64,000 nucleotides of DNA from Strigops habroptila (taxonomy: Eukaryota > Chordata > Aves > Psittaciformes > Psittacidae). The stretch spans positions 1,332,719-1,396,718 of the forward strand of contig NC_044288.2 of NCBI RefSeq assembly GCF_004027225.2, in the 5' to 3' direction. The notes beneath the pieces are model-generated. The model ran no database searches, had not been told where the DNA came from, and worked only from the letters and a program-made list of their open reading frames with translations. Made by a program: the position numbers and the translations under genes. Shown one piece after another: positions 33,001-45,850 of this stretch (positions within the stretch are counted from its first letter, which is position 1; each line of letters opens with the position of its first letter).

Positions 33001-36000
33001 TGGCCCCAGAAACATGGACAGGCCGGAGAGGATTGTTCCTGTATGTAGATAATCCTTCATTCCTTTTTATAAGCTGTGCACGCTCCCCTCCTTGTCTTTC
33101 CACAGCCATGTCTGCTTCCAGGTCTCTGGTTTGTATTCCAGGGTCTTTATTTCTGTCTGTCTCAGTCCTGAAACTGCCCTGGAAGGCTTTTAAGTGCTTT
33201 TGTTGCTTCAGTTGACAGGAGCAAAGCCTTCCAGGCTGCATTAGTGCTGCTTCAGGCTGGCAGGCAACAGATGGAGAATAAACTAGTTCAGGAGCTCTGG
33301 GGATGGTGGTGGTGCTGCAGGCAATAGAGAATAAACACCATTAAACAGCAGAATACAGAGTATTTATCCTGCAGCTTGAGGCTTTTACAGGGGTGGCAGG
33401 GGAAGCTGTCCCAAATGATGGGTCACAGGGGATGTGCTGCAGGCTGGCTGGCAGTGATGTGGCTTGTCTGACTTGCTTTATGTCTCTCTCTTCCTCTCAC
33501 ACCAACATGGAGCACTCTTACTCTGCCTGCAAGTTGTCCCTTTCCCTTCAGTGCTGAGTGCTGCAGAGCAGAAATGACCAGAAGCACCTAGAGCCTTTCT
33601 GGGGCTGCTCCAGGGGACACATTGTGTTTCAGTGGTGTTTTCCCCTGGATGACCTCCCTATGGACTTTGCAGAGGGAGAAACTGAGGCACAGCATGGCTG
33701 GGATCTTGCAGAAGGTTCTGGAGAAGCCCATGGGGTTTGTGGCTCCCCAGTGTATGGCTGACTGAGTAGGCAGGGGACAAAATGCTCCATCCAGCCCTGA
33801 AGGTGGAGTTTTGGAGGGGAGCCTGACTCGAGCAGGGAATTGTATGTGGCAGTGGATGTGTGGCATGGAGCTCAGCACGGGTGTAAGTTGCTTTCTGCAG
33901 TTACAAGGGCTCAGTTCATTTCCTTTGTGTTTTTGTGATGTGGATGGTCACGGCTTTGCCTTTGTTTCACTGCACATCAGTTAATCACAGAATCACCATC
34001 TCCATCCAGGTGCTCTCAGTATCTGCAGGTTTAGCGCTATCTGGAAAAAGTTGGCATTTTTTTCTGACAAAAGACTTTGAGGCTGACGCTGAGCAAATGA
34101 TTCAGTTGGAATTACTCAGCCAGATGTAGTTTTAATATGCTCATGCCAGCAGTTCCTGGACACCAATCCCTATTGTAAATAGCACAAAATCCTGCCAAGG
34201 GGCGTTAATCTTTTGATTTAATGGCTGTGTTTGTGTGCTGGAGAGAATTTAAATGAACTCTGAAGCTGAGAGGGGCACGAGTGAATTTCTGCAAGAGGCT
34301 GGAATGAAATCTCACTTGCCTCTTCTTCCTGAACTAGGAGCTGGCGCTGAAGTCTTTGGGAAGTGAGGGGCTGTTTCTCTTTTCTTCTCTGGACACAAAC
34401 AATGATCTGTACCTCAGTCCAGAAGAGTTCAAGCCGATAGCTGAGAAGCTGACAGGTAGGTGTCTGTCTGCCCCGCAGAGCTCCCTCTGCACAGTCCAAG
34501 CAAAAGCCACGGATAATGCACTGAACCGGTTTTATTCATGTCTTTATTTTTTCAGGGTGCTCTTTTGAGTCTTGTTTACATGAAGTGAGGCTGCTGAGCT
34601 TCACAAGGGTCTGAAAAGGCTTAAGCGCTAGACATACATCACTTCCACAAAGTAGAGGGTTTGTAAGACAGAAGATCCCATTGCTGGGCTAGCAAAGCAC
34701 AGAAGTGACTTTGTCTAGAGCCTAAAGGGGATTTGGGCTGGGTGAGTGCAACAGATACAGGCAGATACAGCCCACGCAAGGCCAAAACTGTTAGTAAGTG
34801 GCAGCGTTTCATTCATACCCTGACTGAGGCATCTCTTCCAGGTAGCAGTTGTGAGAGATCCTGTTTGGAGACTCTGTCAGCCTGTATCTTGGTGGTGCCA
34901 CACAAGAAACAGTGTGGTGATGATAACGTACAGTGCAGTCCCAATACAGTTGTTTGCTTGTGCTGTAATTCATTGGGTAAAGCATGTGTTCAGATCCCTC
35001 CAAGGTTAAATGAGACTGTCCAGCCAAGCTATGGGGTTTAGAGAGTTGTCCGCTGAAAGGAGAGCTCCCCTTTAGCTGGTTTCTGGGGTGTGCCTGAGTT
35101 CTGCTGCTGGATGGAGAGCTGGGAGACTCCCAGTATTCCTGGGTTTGCCAGGATGAATGTGTAATCACTTCACAATTGCTTACAAGCCGAGGAAAGGGAA
35201 ACAGCTGCCTAAATTTCTGTTCCTTTGCCTAGGGGTTGCTCCCATCTCAGAATTTGAAGAGGAGGAGACGTCTGATACAAGCGGGGAGACATTGTCCATC
35301 GTGGCTAAATTCCAGCCTTTGGTCATGGAAACAATGACGAAGAGCAAAGACGGTTTCTTGGGAGTAGGTGTCATGCAGGATGTGTATGGCCACAAATTCT
35401 GGTATAAACACATGCAGAGGGCTGGTAACATCACCAGCAATAAGTGCTGGCATGGTAGGGTGGGGAGATAGTCTTGCTCAAGGCCATGGGATTTGCTTTG
35501 ATGAGCAAACTGGCTGCTTTCTGCAGCAGTTCATTGTTCTCAGCACACTCAGTATCACTGTGCCCCAGTTAATCACCCTTCCTGGGAAGCTTGAAGCAGA
35601 CGTTAGAGATGGATCTCCTGGAGCTAAGTCCAAAAGCTGTGGTATGTGGTACGTTCCCCTCTCTCCCGCTTCCTATTACTCACATGATTAAAAGTTGACA
35701 GAACTATTTGGTGGTAGTTGGGGTGGTGGAAAGAATTTAAACCATTATGATTCTTTTTCCCCTTCTCCAAAGCCTCCGTACAGCCATGAGCACGACTGCA
35801 GGATTGAAGAGGCCGGTTGAGGCTCTGACAGTATCTCTTGTTCACAGATTTCTCATGTTGCTCTGTCTGGGCTGAGGAACTGGACTGCCCCAGCAGCCCC
35901 TATGAGCATGCTGCTTGCCAGGCAGTTTAAAGCCTTTCTTCCTCCAAAGAATAAACTGGATCTTGGGGATCCGTGGTGGATAATTCCTAGTGAATTGAAC

Positions 36001-39000
36001 ATCTTCACTGGGTATCTTTCCAACAACAGATTTTACCCTCCGCCTCCCAAGGGCAAAGAGGTGAGATATGAAACTCAATTTCTATATACGTGAGAGGTAG
36101 TTTGTATAAACGTTGTGCCTTATAGCCCAGATGAATCCCAAGAATCCCTGGAAGTACAAGGCTATTGCATTCTGTCTCCCTGGACTTTTTAAGGGAGGAA
36201 AAAGGCTGCAGCTTATAGCCAGGAGCACTGTCTCCTGAATTGGAGGTAAAACTGAGAGCAGGCAAAAGTTCTGGGTGTCTGTCACGGCCAGATGAGGCTG
36301 ACTTGAGTAACTCAGACTGGGATGATGGAAACATGCAAACGATGGGAAGAGCATAAAAAGCATGGAAATGGATTTAATTTTAAACCCAATCTCTTGCTTT
36401 AGCTCCTTGTTGTGTGATGAGGTAGGTCTCTCAGCTAATTTTTGTATCGTAGCAGTTCTCTTGCCTTTTTGATCTGGTGGGGAGCTGCTTTGGAGCTGCG
36501 GCTGACCTGCGGTGAAGGAACTGTTCTCATTTTTGCTCTCTTACATTTCTCTCTCTAGATCATCATCCACAGGCTCCTGAGCATGTTCCACCCGCGCCCC
36601 TTTGTGAAAACCCGCTTTGCTCCGCAGGGAGCTGTGGCCTGCATCCAGGCCATCAGCACCTTCTACTACACCATCGCGTTCAGGTGAGGCCGTGGGCCCG
36701 GGGGTTAGAGGAAAGCTTCTGAATCTGTTCTGTATCTCAGGGGAGCAGAGAAGGCTGCTGTGAGCCTGTGGCAGAGAGTGTGTGTGTCACTGCATGTCGT
36801 GTTCCCAAGCAAGACCAGATGTGTCCTGGCTGGGAGGGAAGCAAAGCAGCTCGAGGAAGAGGGTGGTTCACAGCCAGCTGTTGCCCATGTGTGATGCGTT
36901 GCTGATTCCCCTGCTCCCAGAGCCCCTGGTGGGGCAGGGGCTGTTGCCCAGACGCAGGACATTGTTGTTGGTTTGGAGCTAGCCCTGGCTGAAAGGAGAG
37001 AGTCTGATTAGCAGGAGATGTGTTAGGTTGTGGTTAATCAGGGCACGGGAGTGCCTTTCCAAGGGGGAGAGTCTGGGAAATTGTTCCCTTGTTTTACTGG
37101 GAGTGTTACACCCAGCTTTTACTTGCCTGGTCGAGCTGGAAGGGGGGCTGAAGGGGTCTTAGGCTGTTCCGTGTTTCAAGGAATGAGCGTAATTCATCCT
37201 TCTTGGATGGAAACTTCTTGCCCAGTTCCAAAAGGCATCAATACCGGAGATGATCGTGACCCAGAGGATCTGCTCCAGTCTTTTATCACTGTGTGACATG
37301 AAAAGCTTTTTGAACTGAACCTCTCTGCCCCAATTTAGCTTCATAATTTCTGGTGCCTGGAGATACTTTTCCCTGCTGTCATCTTCTCTCCTCCCGGCAC
37401 TGCAGCTGATGGCTCCTTTCTCATTTCAGGATCCACGCTGAGTTCCAGCTGAACGAGCCACCACACTTCCCCTTCTGGTTTTCCCCAGCCCAGTTCACAG
37501 GTTACATCATCCTGTCCAAGGATTCTTCCCATGTCCGAGAATTTAAGCTCTTTGTCCCTAACAGCAGGTACGGCTGTTTCTCTCTCTTTCTGGGTGCTGA
37601 GCAGACTTGAGGGTTGTATAAATGAGGCCCAGTGGAACACAGGGGCTCTGGGATCCTGTCCTGTGCAGGGCTTGGGGCTGTGCATGGGGGAGGGCTTGTG
37701 GGCTCTCTTTATGTGAAGGTACGAGTGCAGCAGCAGCCCTGTCCCTTGTGGTATGTGGGTATCCTGGCCTATGCAGGGCAGGCTGAGCTTTGGGCAGCCT
37801 CGTTCTACAGTTTGCTTATCTGCTTTCCCCACTCATCCTTCCCTGCCAGCAGTTATCACAGTCATCATGTCCTGTCCTCATCCTGTGTGTCTTATGTCCT
37901 CCATCATGCCTCCACTGCCCCAGAGATAGCAGCATCCTCTTTGTTAGCAGCACTGCTGTGAGCACTGCTCCTCTTTACTAGCAGTCCCCAGCTGGGGCAG
38001 GGATTCCTGCAATTGTCACATACCTGTTGCAGGCTGCAGAAGGCTCCTTGGGTGTCTGTGATGGATGAGCTCATGCTTTTCAGCCAAGTTCCTGGAAAAT
38101 CTGAGTGAATTGAGCTCTGCTGTTGCTCGTAAAACTGGCAAATGCATCTCTAGCAGTTGCTGAGGATCCCTGACCCATTTCAGATTCAATCACCAGAAAC
38201 TGTCCCTTGGTACTTGGAGAATGGGGAGGGATGAGCAGGGTGTGGGGAGCAGCCCCTGGCAATCCCAGTGCCTGGCTTAATGCACTGAAGTTGAGCAAAG
38301 CCTGATGCTCTTACTTCAGCATATTTTTTGCTTGGTGTTTTACAGGTTGAGGTTTTGCGTGCAAAGCTTTGCACTAGCTCATTCCTGCTCTCTGGCAAGC
38401 AGCTGGAAGTGTTTCAGGGGAAAGAAGCTTCAAATCTCTTTGCCCATGACAGCTGGAGTGAAAATTCTATTATAACATTACCCTGGCGACTCAACCCCTA
38501 TGGCTCTGTCAGCACATTTCTTACAGCAAGCAGACACGTACATCTCTGCCAGCAACAACTTACAAAAGCCTTTTGCTTCCAAAAAGAAAACCAACCACTT
38601 TCAAAAGTTTAGCAGGCTCAGAATGTGCAAGTTGAGTGCTAGGAAGGAAGGGGCAGCAAAGTCAGCTCTCTCCTGTACTTTGGCAGTACTTAAAGGTGTG
38701 AGTGTGTTTGCCCAGAGCATTGAGCGGGTGCCTGGACCCTGATCCTGGGCTCTAGTGTTGCTGGTCTTATGCAGGGAACGCAGTGATCTCCAGGGGCTGT
38801 GGGCTTTAATGCTGACTCTGCAAGAGGAGCATTGGATGCTGTCATTTGTTTGGCATTTCCCATACACAGCCTTAGCCTTGGGTGACTCTGAACATCCCGG
38901 CTTCACCTTGCAGGTCTCTGAACGTTGATATGGAGTGGCTGTATGGAGCAAGTGAAAGCAGCAACATGGAGGTGGATATTGGATACCTGCCTCAGGTCTG

Positions 39001-42000
39001 TAGATGCTCTCAGTCCTCCATATGCATGCAGCAACTCAGCAGGGGTTTATGCTGCCATGGCCCTGAGCTGTGTAACCTCAGCTGTCCCTGTTCTTCAGAG
39101 CTTTCTCATGAACATTTCGATCTAACAGTATAATCTCTGTTGATCTGTGCGTGTCCTCTGCAGCTCTGTGGCTCCCTGTTACCAGTTGTTGTGGTATTTT
39201 AGTTTGCCCTTTGTGTGGGTTGAATCCTCCACACCTGGACATGTGTGCCTCTTTCCAGCTTTACAGAGTTATCTGAGATGAGGAGCTGAACCCAGGCCCT
39301 GAGCCCAGAGGGGTGTATGAACAACAGTGTGTCTGAATTTAGAAACTGCATGAGGTTATTCCTCTATTTTGTGGTAATCCCAGCTCTTGGGACAGGAAAC
39401 ATGAGTCAGGATTTTGAATGCCTGAATTTAACAGTCCCATTTGGTCTTAAACTAGATCCATGTTTCTTTTTAGTTGCCAAGAGCTGAGAAAACAGACTTA
39501 CAAAATCATTTGAGTTGTCCCAGAGCAGTGACTGGGGGAAGCTCCTGAACAGCTTTTGTATTGCCCCATCTCGTGGTTGGCCACGGGTTGGGTAAGGGCT
39601 ATGCTGGGGATATGAGCAAGAGCTTCAAACTAGCTCTATGGAGCCCAGTGGTTTGAAGGATCCAGTGTCCCACCATCAGAAGTCTCCACTGGGGAGGTGG
39701 GAACACGGAGTGAACAAGCCTCATGCAGTTGCCATCTAGAGAGCACAGTCAGACAGTAACTGAAGGAAATGATTTCCTGTTATTCCCCACTAATACACAT
39801 TTGCAACTGGTGAAGTGCAGCTCCAGGAGGCAATAGATGGAGCTGTATCTTCATTGGAAACTGCACAGTCCTATCTTGCCTCTTCATCCTGTCCTGGAAT
39901 ACAGAAAAATGGGAATGGGATGTCTGCAATGTCCAGCTCAACCTGTTTGTTCTCCTGCAGATGGAGCTTGAATCGACTGGGCCTTCGATCCCCTCTGTGA
40001 TCCATGATGAGAACGGAAATGTGATTGACAGCAGGGATCCCTCAGGGGAGCCCATCCACTTTGTGTTTGAAGAGATAACCTGGCAGCAGGAAATACCCTG
40101 GGAAGAGGCAGCCCAGAAACTGGAAGTGGCCATGTATCCATTTAAGAAGGTGAGGAGGGGGGACCGGGCTCTTCCATGGCATGTTTATTTGGGGCACATC
40201 ATCTTCACTGGGATGTCCAGTCACCTCAAGGACCAGCAGAAACCAGAGGCCAGAACCTGATCAGCGTTCAGCAGTGTGAGGGTCTCCTCCCAGCCACTGT
40301 GTGTGTGACTGGATGGACTTCCAGTTTCCAGATGAGGGAGTGCAGCATCTCTGAAAGGCCGTTTGTGGTTGCACAACAGCACAGGCAGGAACAAAGCCTG
40401 ATGTCGTGTGTCCTGGGCTTGTAAATGTGGGCTCATCCTTCCTTCCTGTTATCAGTAGCTGCCAATGTGATTTCTGAGAGAGGCAGCTTACAAATGCTTT
40501 TCCTCTGACATTACTTCTGCCACGTTCAGCTACCTTTGGACCAAGCTTTCCTTATCAGCAGAAAACACACAATCTGCCTGTGCCTCTGCATCCCGCAGTG
40601 AGACTCAAATTGATAGCATTGGGTGACCCAAACTATTTAACATGCCAGTAGCCTGTGGAGCAGATGGCTACTGCCTGTCACTGCTTCCTTGGCTGAAGGG
40701 ACACGTTTCAATGGCTGCCTCCTTGTGTCTGAGCTTACAAATGTCCCTTTGAGCTGCCAAGATGTTAATAAAGTTCCCTTCATTTGAGTGATTGGAATAA
40801 TCTCTGTGCAGGCTCCCTCACAGCCAGTTTTTAGGCCTTTTCAGTAAGGTTTTGTAATGAATGTCTCACGGCCACTTTCCCCAGGCTGCTGAGGGGAGTT
40901 TGCAGCCAGCCAGCTCACAGTTGTGCAGATGCTCTCTGCAGTGTGTGAAGATGGGGCTCTGCAGGTCCTGGTAACAGCCCACATGCTGTGAGGGGCTTGC
41001 TGTAATCTCACCAGAAGATGAAGTTGTTCTTGGGGACACCACCACAGTTGTTGTTTGCTTTAATCTGCAGGATCTACTGCAGGTTAAACTCTGTGTGCAT
41101 CACTTGTGGGATATGACAGGTCTGGTTCCTTCAGGTCTGCTCGTATTTGAGATGGGTTGTTCTGTGTCTTGTTTCTCAAGCTGTCTTTTTGCCTCCAGGT
41201 CTCCTATCTTCCCTTCACACAAGCTTTTGAGAGAGCAAAAGCAGAAAAGAAGCTGGTGCACTCGATCCTGCTGTGGGGTGCCCTGGACGACCAGTCCTGC
41301 TGAGGTGAGGACAATCCCAGCGTGGCTGAAGGAATGATGTGCCTCATTCAGGCTCTGAGAAGAGCTCGAGGTCAGAGAGCTGGTCACGAGCCAGCAGTAA
41401 ACATTGTGTTACTCGTTTTGGCTCTGAAGATGCTGAATAGAAAAGGGCTGGAAGTGGGGAATTATTGATCAGATCTTAGGTCCCCAGTGGCAGGATCAGA
41501 TCTATTTGTGACAAGCCCTAGACCAACTCACCAATTCAGGTGCCTTTATCAAGGTGAAGGCATGGGTCTGGTCTTTCTCCTTTCTCTTTCCCTCTCAGTC
41601 TGCTTGGGTAGGGGCAGCATCTGCAGGGTGAAAGGGACTCTGCTTTCTGCTGTGTCCCTGACACTTGCACATGAAAAGCCAGAGCCAGATTTGGGCTTGG
41701 GATTGTCCTGATGCGTCACTGTTCACCCCCTGCACCTGAGAAAATGCCACACTGGGCAGAGTGATGGGTGCGACAGGGGTGGGTGTCTTTAGTCCTATCT
41801 GCCTTAAAACATGTAAGCATGTGTGGGCTCTGCTCGGTGTGAACAACACAAGGCACTTGGGGTTGATCCACAGGGCCCGATGCTTTCCTAAAGGCACCAG
41901 ACCAGTCACCCTCTATGGCAAGCTTGTCCTGGTCCTTCTGTTACCTTGCAAGTGGCTGGAGCGAGGCCTCCCTGCCAGCAGCACACATGGGAAACAGTCA

Positions 42001-44373
42001 GCTTTGGAAATCTGTCACCCAGGGAGACAAAAGCCAGTGGGCTGGGTTGGGGGGAGCCCGAGCCAGCTGCCGCAGCAAGCAGAGCGGTGGCATCGTGGTG
42101 GCATCAAACATGGCACCAGTTAGCTCAGGAAACACAGCAAACCATTGTCTGCTTCTCCTGTGCCAGGTTCAGGGCGAACTCTCCGGGAGACCGTCCTGGA
42201 AAGTTCGCCCATCCTCAGCCTGTTGAACGAGAGCTTCATCAGCAGCTGGTCACTGGTGAAGGAGCTGGAAGAGCTGCAGGTGAGTGTCACATCCACCTTC
42301 TTTGCAGCTGGTGCTGGTGAATGCAGATGGTGCCTGGCACGAGGGGGGAGCTCACGCCTGTGCCAGGAGGGATTTCAGTTCCAAGCCCTCTCTGTCCTAG
42401 CGATCGCAGGGGCCAAGCAAGCACCAGATGGAGGCAGGTTAAGCAAATGGCACAAGGACTTCACTGTCATGGTGCCAGTTTTAAAAACTAAACCAGATGC
42501 TTCACTGTGAGATAGCTCTGCCCAAAGCTGTTCGTGCCATCAACAAGCTGACTTCTCTGTAACCCAGGGAGCAACCAAATACTGTGTGAACCCAGAGTCT
42601 CCTGATTGCACCTTTCCCCACTTGTGAGCCTGTTTCTGGGCCTGTGCTGTCAGCTGGGGTCAGTCATAGAGCTGGAGACTCTGGGAAAAGCTGGGATCAG
42701 GCTGCTGGTGTGCCTGGGAACTGCCAGTGATGGGTGATTTTGTTGTTTGGTGAGAATCTACAGCTGAAATGTGAGAGGGAGACTGAAAGAGTTTTGTAAA
42801 GCAGATGGTGTGACTAGAACCAGTTACCACTGTCCTGCAAAGCAGCTTTTTGGTCCTTCCCTTCCTCCTGTGTCCAGTGTACTCCTGCACTGTTCTGCTA
42901 GTTTTGGTGTATGCAAACATGTGTTTTTTTGGCTCTCTCCTTACAGAACAACAGAGAGAATGAGTTCTACAGCAAGCTGGCTGACCTGCACCTGGAGAAA
43001 TACAACTTCCCTGTGGAGATGATCATCTGCCTCCCTAATGGCACGGTGGTACGTTGGTTACCCCTGCAGCTGAGCTTGGCTCTTCCCATTAGAGCGTGTT
43101 CTCTTCAGGGTTGTCTGCAGACCCTGGAGTGAGTGTCTGCTCCCGCAGCCATTCCCTGGCTCCTGAGCCTCGCTGGGGCCACAGTCTCTCACAGTGCTGA
43201 GCTCTCAGGAATGCTGTGGCAGACAGACAGCAACTCTACGAAAAAACCTGAAACAAATGTCTCTTTATACAGAGACAGAACAGTAGCAGCTCAGAGTGGG
43301 GGAACAATCAGACTTGAAACAAATGTCTGCCTGCGCCTCCTCACTGTCCCTGGTTGAAGTCAGTGACCTTTGGGAAGCCACTGTAGCTACTTCCTGCACC
43401 CACTGTCCCTTCTGCTCATGCTCTGCAGAAAACCTCTCCTCAGCACCTTCTAGCACATTTCCCTTTCTCTTCATTCCCCACGTTTGTCACAGCCATTAGC
43501 AAGTCCACACGCTTCAGCTCTGCCGTGCTTCCCAGCAGCCCCCCCACCTTGAGTTGGAAGAACAACAACAGTTCCTGACACTTGACAGTGCAGTGCTTTG
43601 TGTGTGTCAGCAGCTGGGCTGTCTGCAGTGGAGGATCCTGCCAAGGCTAATCTGATTGTGCCCACGCTTGCCAGATATTAGCTAGTGACACATGCAGTGA
43701 CCTCCTGCTGTCTCTTTAGTGGCTCCCCTCCTGTGGAGGCTGTGGGCTGCTGAGTGGCCTCAGCTCAGTCGAAGGTGCTGTGGTCAGTGGCCACACATCC
43801 CCCTTTCCCACCTCTGGGAGGGAGTGGAAAGCACAAAGGCACGTGAAGCTCAGGAGCTGGTTTTGCAACTATGCTGCACCCAGCAGTGGCTCGGCTGGGC
43901 TGGCATCTCCCAGCCCTTGCTCAGAGCCAGGTTTTAGTCCTGTGTTTTTCTCAAATCACCTTCATCATCTTCTTAACCTAAGTGAGGGGTCAGCACTCTT
44001 GGTTGGGGGAAGAAGCAGACCGTTGTCTTTCCCCCATTGTTCTCTGACTGTAAAATGCAAACCCTGGATGCTGAATTGCAAAGGATTCGAGATTCTTTAG
44101 GAGTTGTTCCAGTCTTGTCATGTATGTCCTGGCTAGAGGCCAAGACAGCGGATGGGGAATTGTTCTGGCCCTTAAATTCTTCTCATCTGTTTTATTTCCC
44201 AGATTCACCATATTAATGCCAACTACTTCCTGGACATTACTTCTATGAAGCCTGAAGATGTTGAAAGTAGCATCTTTAGTTTCTCAGCCAATTTTGAAGA
44301 CCCTTCAACTGCAACTTACCTCCAGTTCCTAAAGGAAGGACTGCAAAGAGCAAAGCCATACTTGCAGACCTAA
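29818..44373 (+). CDS. SELENON: Selenoprotein N, complete (12 coding exons, 531 aa, Sec at residue 403)
   Basis: SELENON is an ER membrane glycoprotein involved in redox and calcium (SERCA) regulation, needed in muscle; human mutations cause SELENON-related myopathy. Exons: 29818-29925, 34338-34455, 35233-35363, 35848-36060, 36559-36683, 37430-37567, 38914-38995, 39961-40149, 41199-41304, 42167-42279, 42947-43048, 44203-44373. The frame closes exactly across all junctions if the UGA at 41301 is read as selenocysteine. Visible: an N-terminal hydrophobic Ala/Leu signal-anchor (residues 10-24); an EF-hand loop [12 protein letters not shown]; conserved [17 protein letters not shown]; the redox motif S-C-U-G; possible N-glycosylation at NWT, NES and NGT. 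The start has Kozak GCCATGG. The human alternative Alu-derived exon 3 is absent, as expected. The human protein is 556 aa in the main isoform; the difference is mainly at the N-terminus. Confidence 0.97.
30075..30545 (+). repeat. Degenerate GGTGGC/GCTGAGGT minisatellite in SELENON intron 1
   Basis: About 470 bases are made of imperfect repeats built from GGTGGCYRCTG, GGGCTGAGGTGGCC and related pieces, directly behind the CpG island. Unit length is irregular (roughly 20-30 bases). Open frames in it on both strands are low-complexity shadows. Confidence 0.8.
31780..32269 (+). mobile_element. CR1 LINE, 5'-truncated 3' end, sense
   Basis: This copy in SELENON intron 1 is closely similar to the one at 3975-4492. 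It starts near GAGGACATGGAGCTGTTGG, runs through the ORF2 tail ([18 protein letters not shown]) and ends AATTCCATGGTTCTATGG. It carries small indels, including a short duplication of CCAACCCAAA-like sequence near 32225-32253. Confidence 0.9.
41199..41304 (+). CDS. SELENON: SELENON exon carrying the selenocysteine UGA
   Basis: This exon encodes [14 protein letters not shown] onward to WGALDDQSC, then TGA at 41301-41303 and one further base before the donor GTGAGG. The next exon supplies GT, so reading continues as Gly-Ser-Gly-Arg-Thr-Leu. A normal gene caller would stop at this TGA and truncate the protein, losing the three remaining exons. Confidence 0.95.
42172..42210 (+). promoter_or_regulatory. 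SELENON: Selenocysteine redefinition element (SRE) hairpin
   Basis: In spliced RNA this hairpin starts six bases after the UGA. GGGCGAACT (42172-42180) pairs perfectly with AGTTCGCCC (42202-42210). After one C-A mismatch the stem continues with U-A and CCGGGA/TCCTGG (42183-42188 with 42194-42199, one G-U pair), closing a five-base loop GACCG. An SRE at this position is established for mammalian SELENON, where it promotes UGA recoding. The sequence also encodes the conserved [13 protein letters not shown]. Confidence 0.9.
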
Positions 44374-45117
44374 AACCAAAGGCACCTGAATGCCCCACAG
44401 AGATGGACAAAGACTTCAGGGATTTACTCTGATTACAGAAATTCTTCCTTGTCTTTATGCCAGACATTGATGTTAAGATGCAGACCCAGGGCTGGGGCTT
44501 TGCTCTGGATGTTAGTTTGAGGCAGTTTCAAGTGATACCAGTTTACATAACCCCCCTTCTGAGGTCAGGCAGACTGTGACAGGAGTGAGAACACTTGAAT
44601 CTATAACCATTCTCGGTGCATACTCCTTGGTTTGCCACCCACCCTCATGTTCTTCCAGCTCCTTTTCAGACTCTGAGGTGAAAGTCATGTACCAGCTCCA
44701 CCACGTGTCACCCAGAAAGCCCTGACCTCAGGACTGGACTGTGAGTTGGATCCTGGAGAGCAGCACTGCCATTAGACCCAGCCCTTGTGGTGTGATGGTG
44801 CAGAACCCAGCACAGGTGGGAAGCTCCCTGCTGGTAGCCAGTGCCCTCCACACACACCTCCTGTCACGCACCAGCTCTTCACGCCAGCATTTATGGACAG
44901 CAGTGGCCACCACTGTGTGATGGGACTGTACTGCTCACGGGTAGATGTAAATGCAGGTGGAGCTGGAGCACGGGGCTCCGGCCTCCTCCCAGCACCGTGT
45001 GCTATGGTGGGAGGGTGGTCTTGTTTATTCAGGTTCTCTGCATCCAAGGGAGGTGCTGAGGGTGACAGAGTGGAATGGAGACTAGGGTGTTAGAGGTATG
45101 GTGCAGCTCAGAGGCAT

Positions 45118-45401
45118 GGATTCGTCAGGGACTGGAGCAATAAGACAAGGGGTGATGGGTTTAAACTAAAACAGGGGAAGTTCAGGTTAGATAAAAGGAA
45201 GAAGTTCTTTACTGTGAGGGTGCTGAGGCCCCGGCACAGTCTGCCCAGAGACGTGATAAATGCCCCATCCCTGGCAGTGTTCAAGGCCAAGCTGGACAGA
45301 GCCTTGGTCGACATGGTCTAGTGTGAGGTGTCCATGCCCATGGCAGGGGGTTGGAACTGCTTGAGCTTAAGGTCCTTTCCAACCCAAACCATTCTATGAT
45401 T
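45118..45401 (+). mobile_element. CR1 LINE, short 3' end, sense
   Basis: About 280 bases of the same CR1 subfamily lie 745 bases after the SELENON stop, possibly within its 3'UTR. The copy starts in the ORF2 tail (GACAAGGGGTGATGGGTTTA) and ends AACCCAAACCATTCTATGAT. Confidence 0.9.
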
Positions 45402-45850
45402 AACAGGGGGGATCAGGGGCCAGAGCCCTGCAGGATGTGCATTCCAGGCTGTGGGACACAGCAGTGAGCAGTGCCCAGCCCCACTCCCAGCCCCCAGCTT
45501 TGGGAGCTTTGCTCTGCCCGTGTCTCGGAGGGCACTGGCGAAATGCTCTGTCCGTGTTTGATTTGAGCTTCCAAGTCCCACTGAATGAGGACATTCCCTT
45601 CAGGAACTGCCCCAAGAGCACTCACTAGCTCTTTAGAACTGAGCAGTTCTAAACGCCAGCAGTACTCGTGAGAATTCCAGGAGTTTTCCAAAGAAATGAT
45701 TTGGACAGAAGGCCATTGTTGCTTACCTGTAACCACCCTGAGCAGTTGCTCCTGCCCTGTACCAATACCTTCTACAGAGTGAGCATAATCTGGAGAAGGA
45801 AAGGTTAAATGAAACAGGTTTCAAAGCCTGTTCCTATAGAGGTGAGGAGA

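Noticed and set aside
41301-41303. TGA in SELENON as a premature stop or pseudogene sign
   Set aside because: It sits at the family's selenocysteine position in S-C-U-G, is followed by the SRE hairpin, and three intact exons follow in frame.
45397-45440. Candidate SECIS at the ATGATT ending the CR1
   Set aside because: Only a five-pair helix can be drawn, no AA apical loop, and the ATGA belongs to the CR1 terminus.
45808-45845. Candidate SECIS beginning ATGA-AACAGG at about 45806
   Set aside because: ATGA is followed by a six-pair stem AACAGG/CCTGTT with AA in the loop, but no GA directly follows the 3' arm, so the core quartet cannot form.
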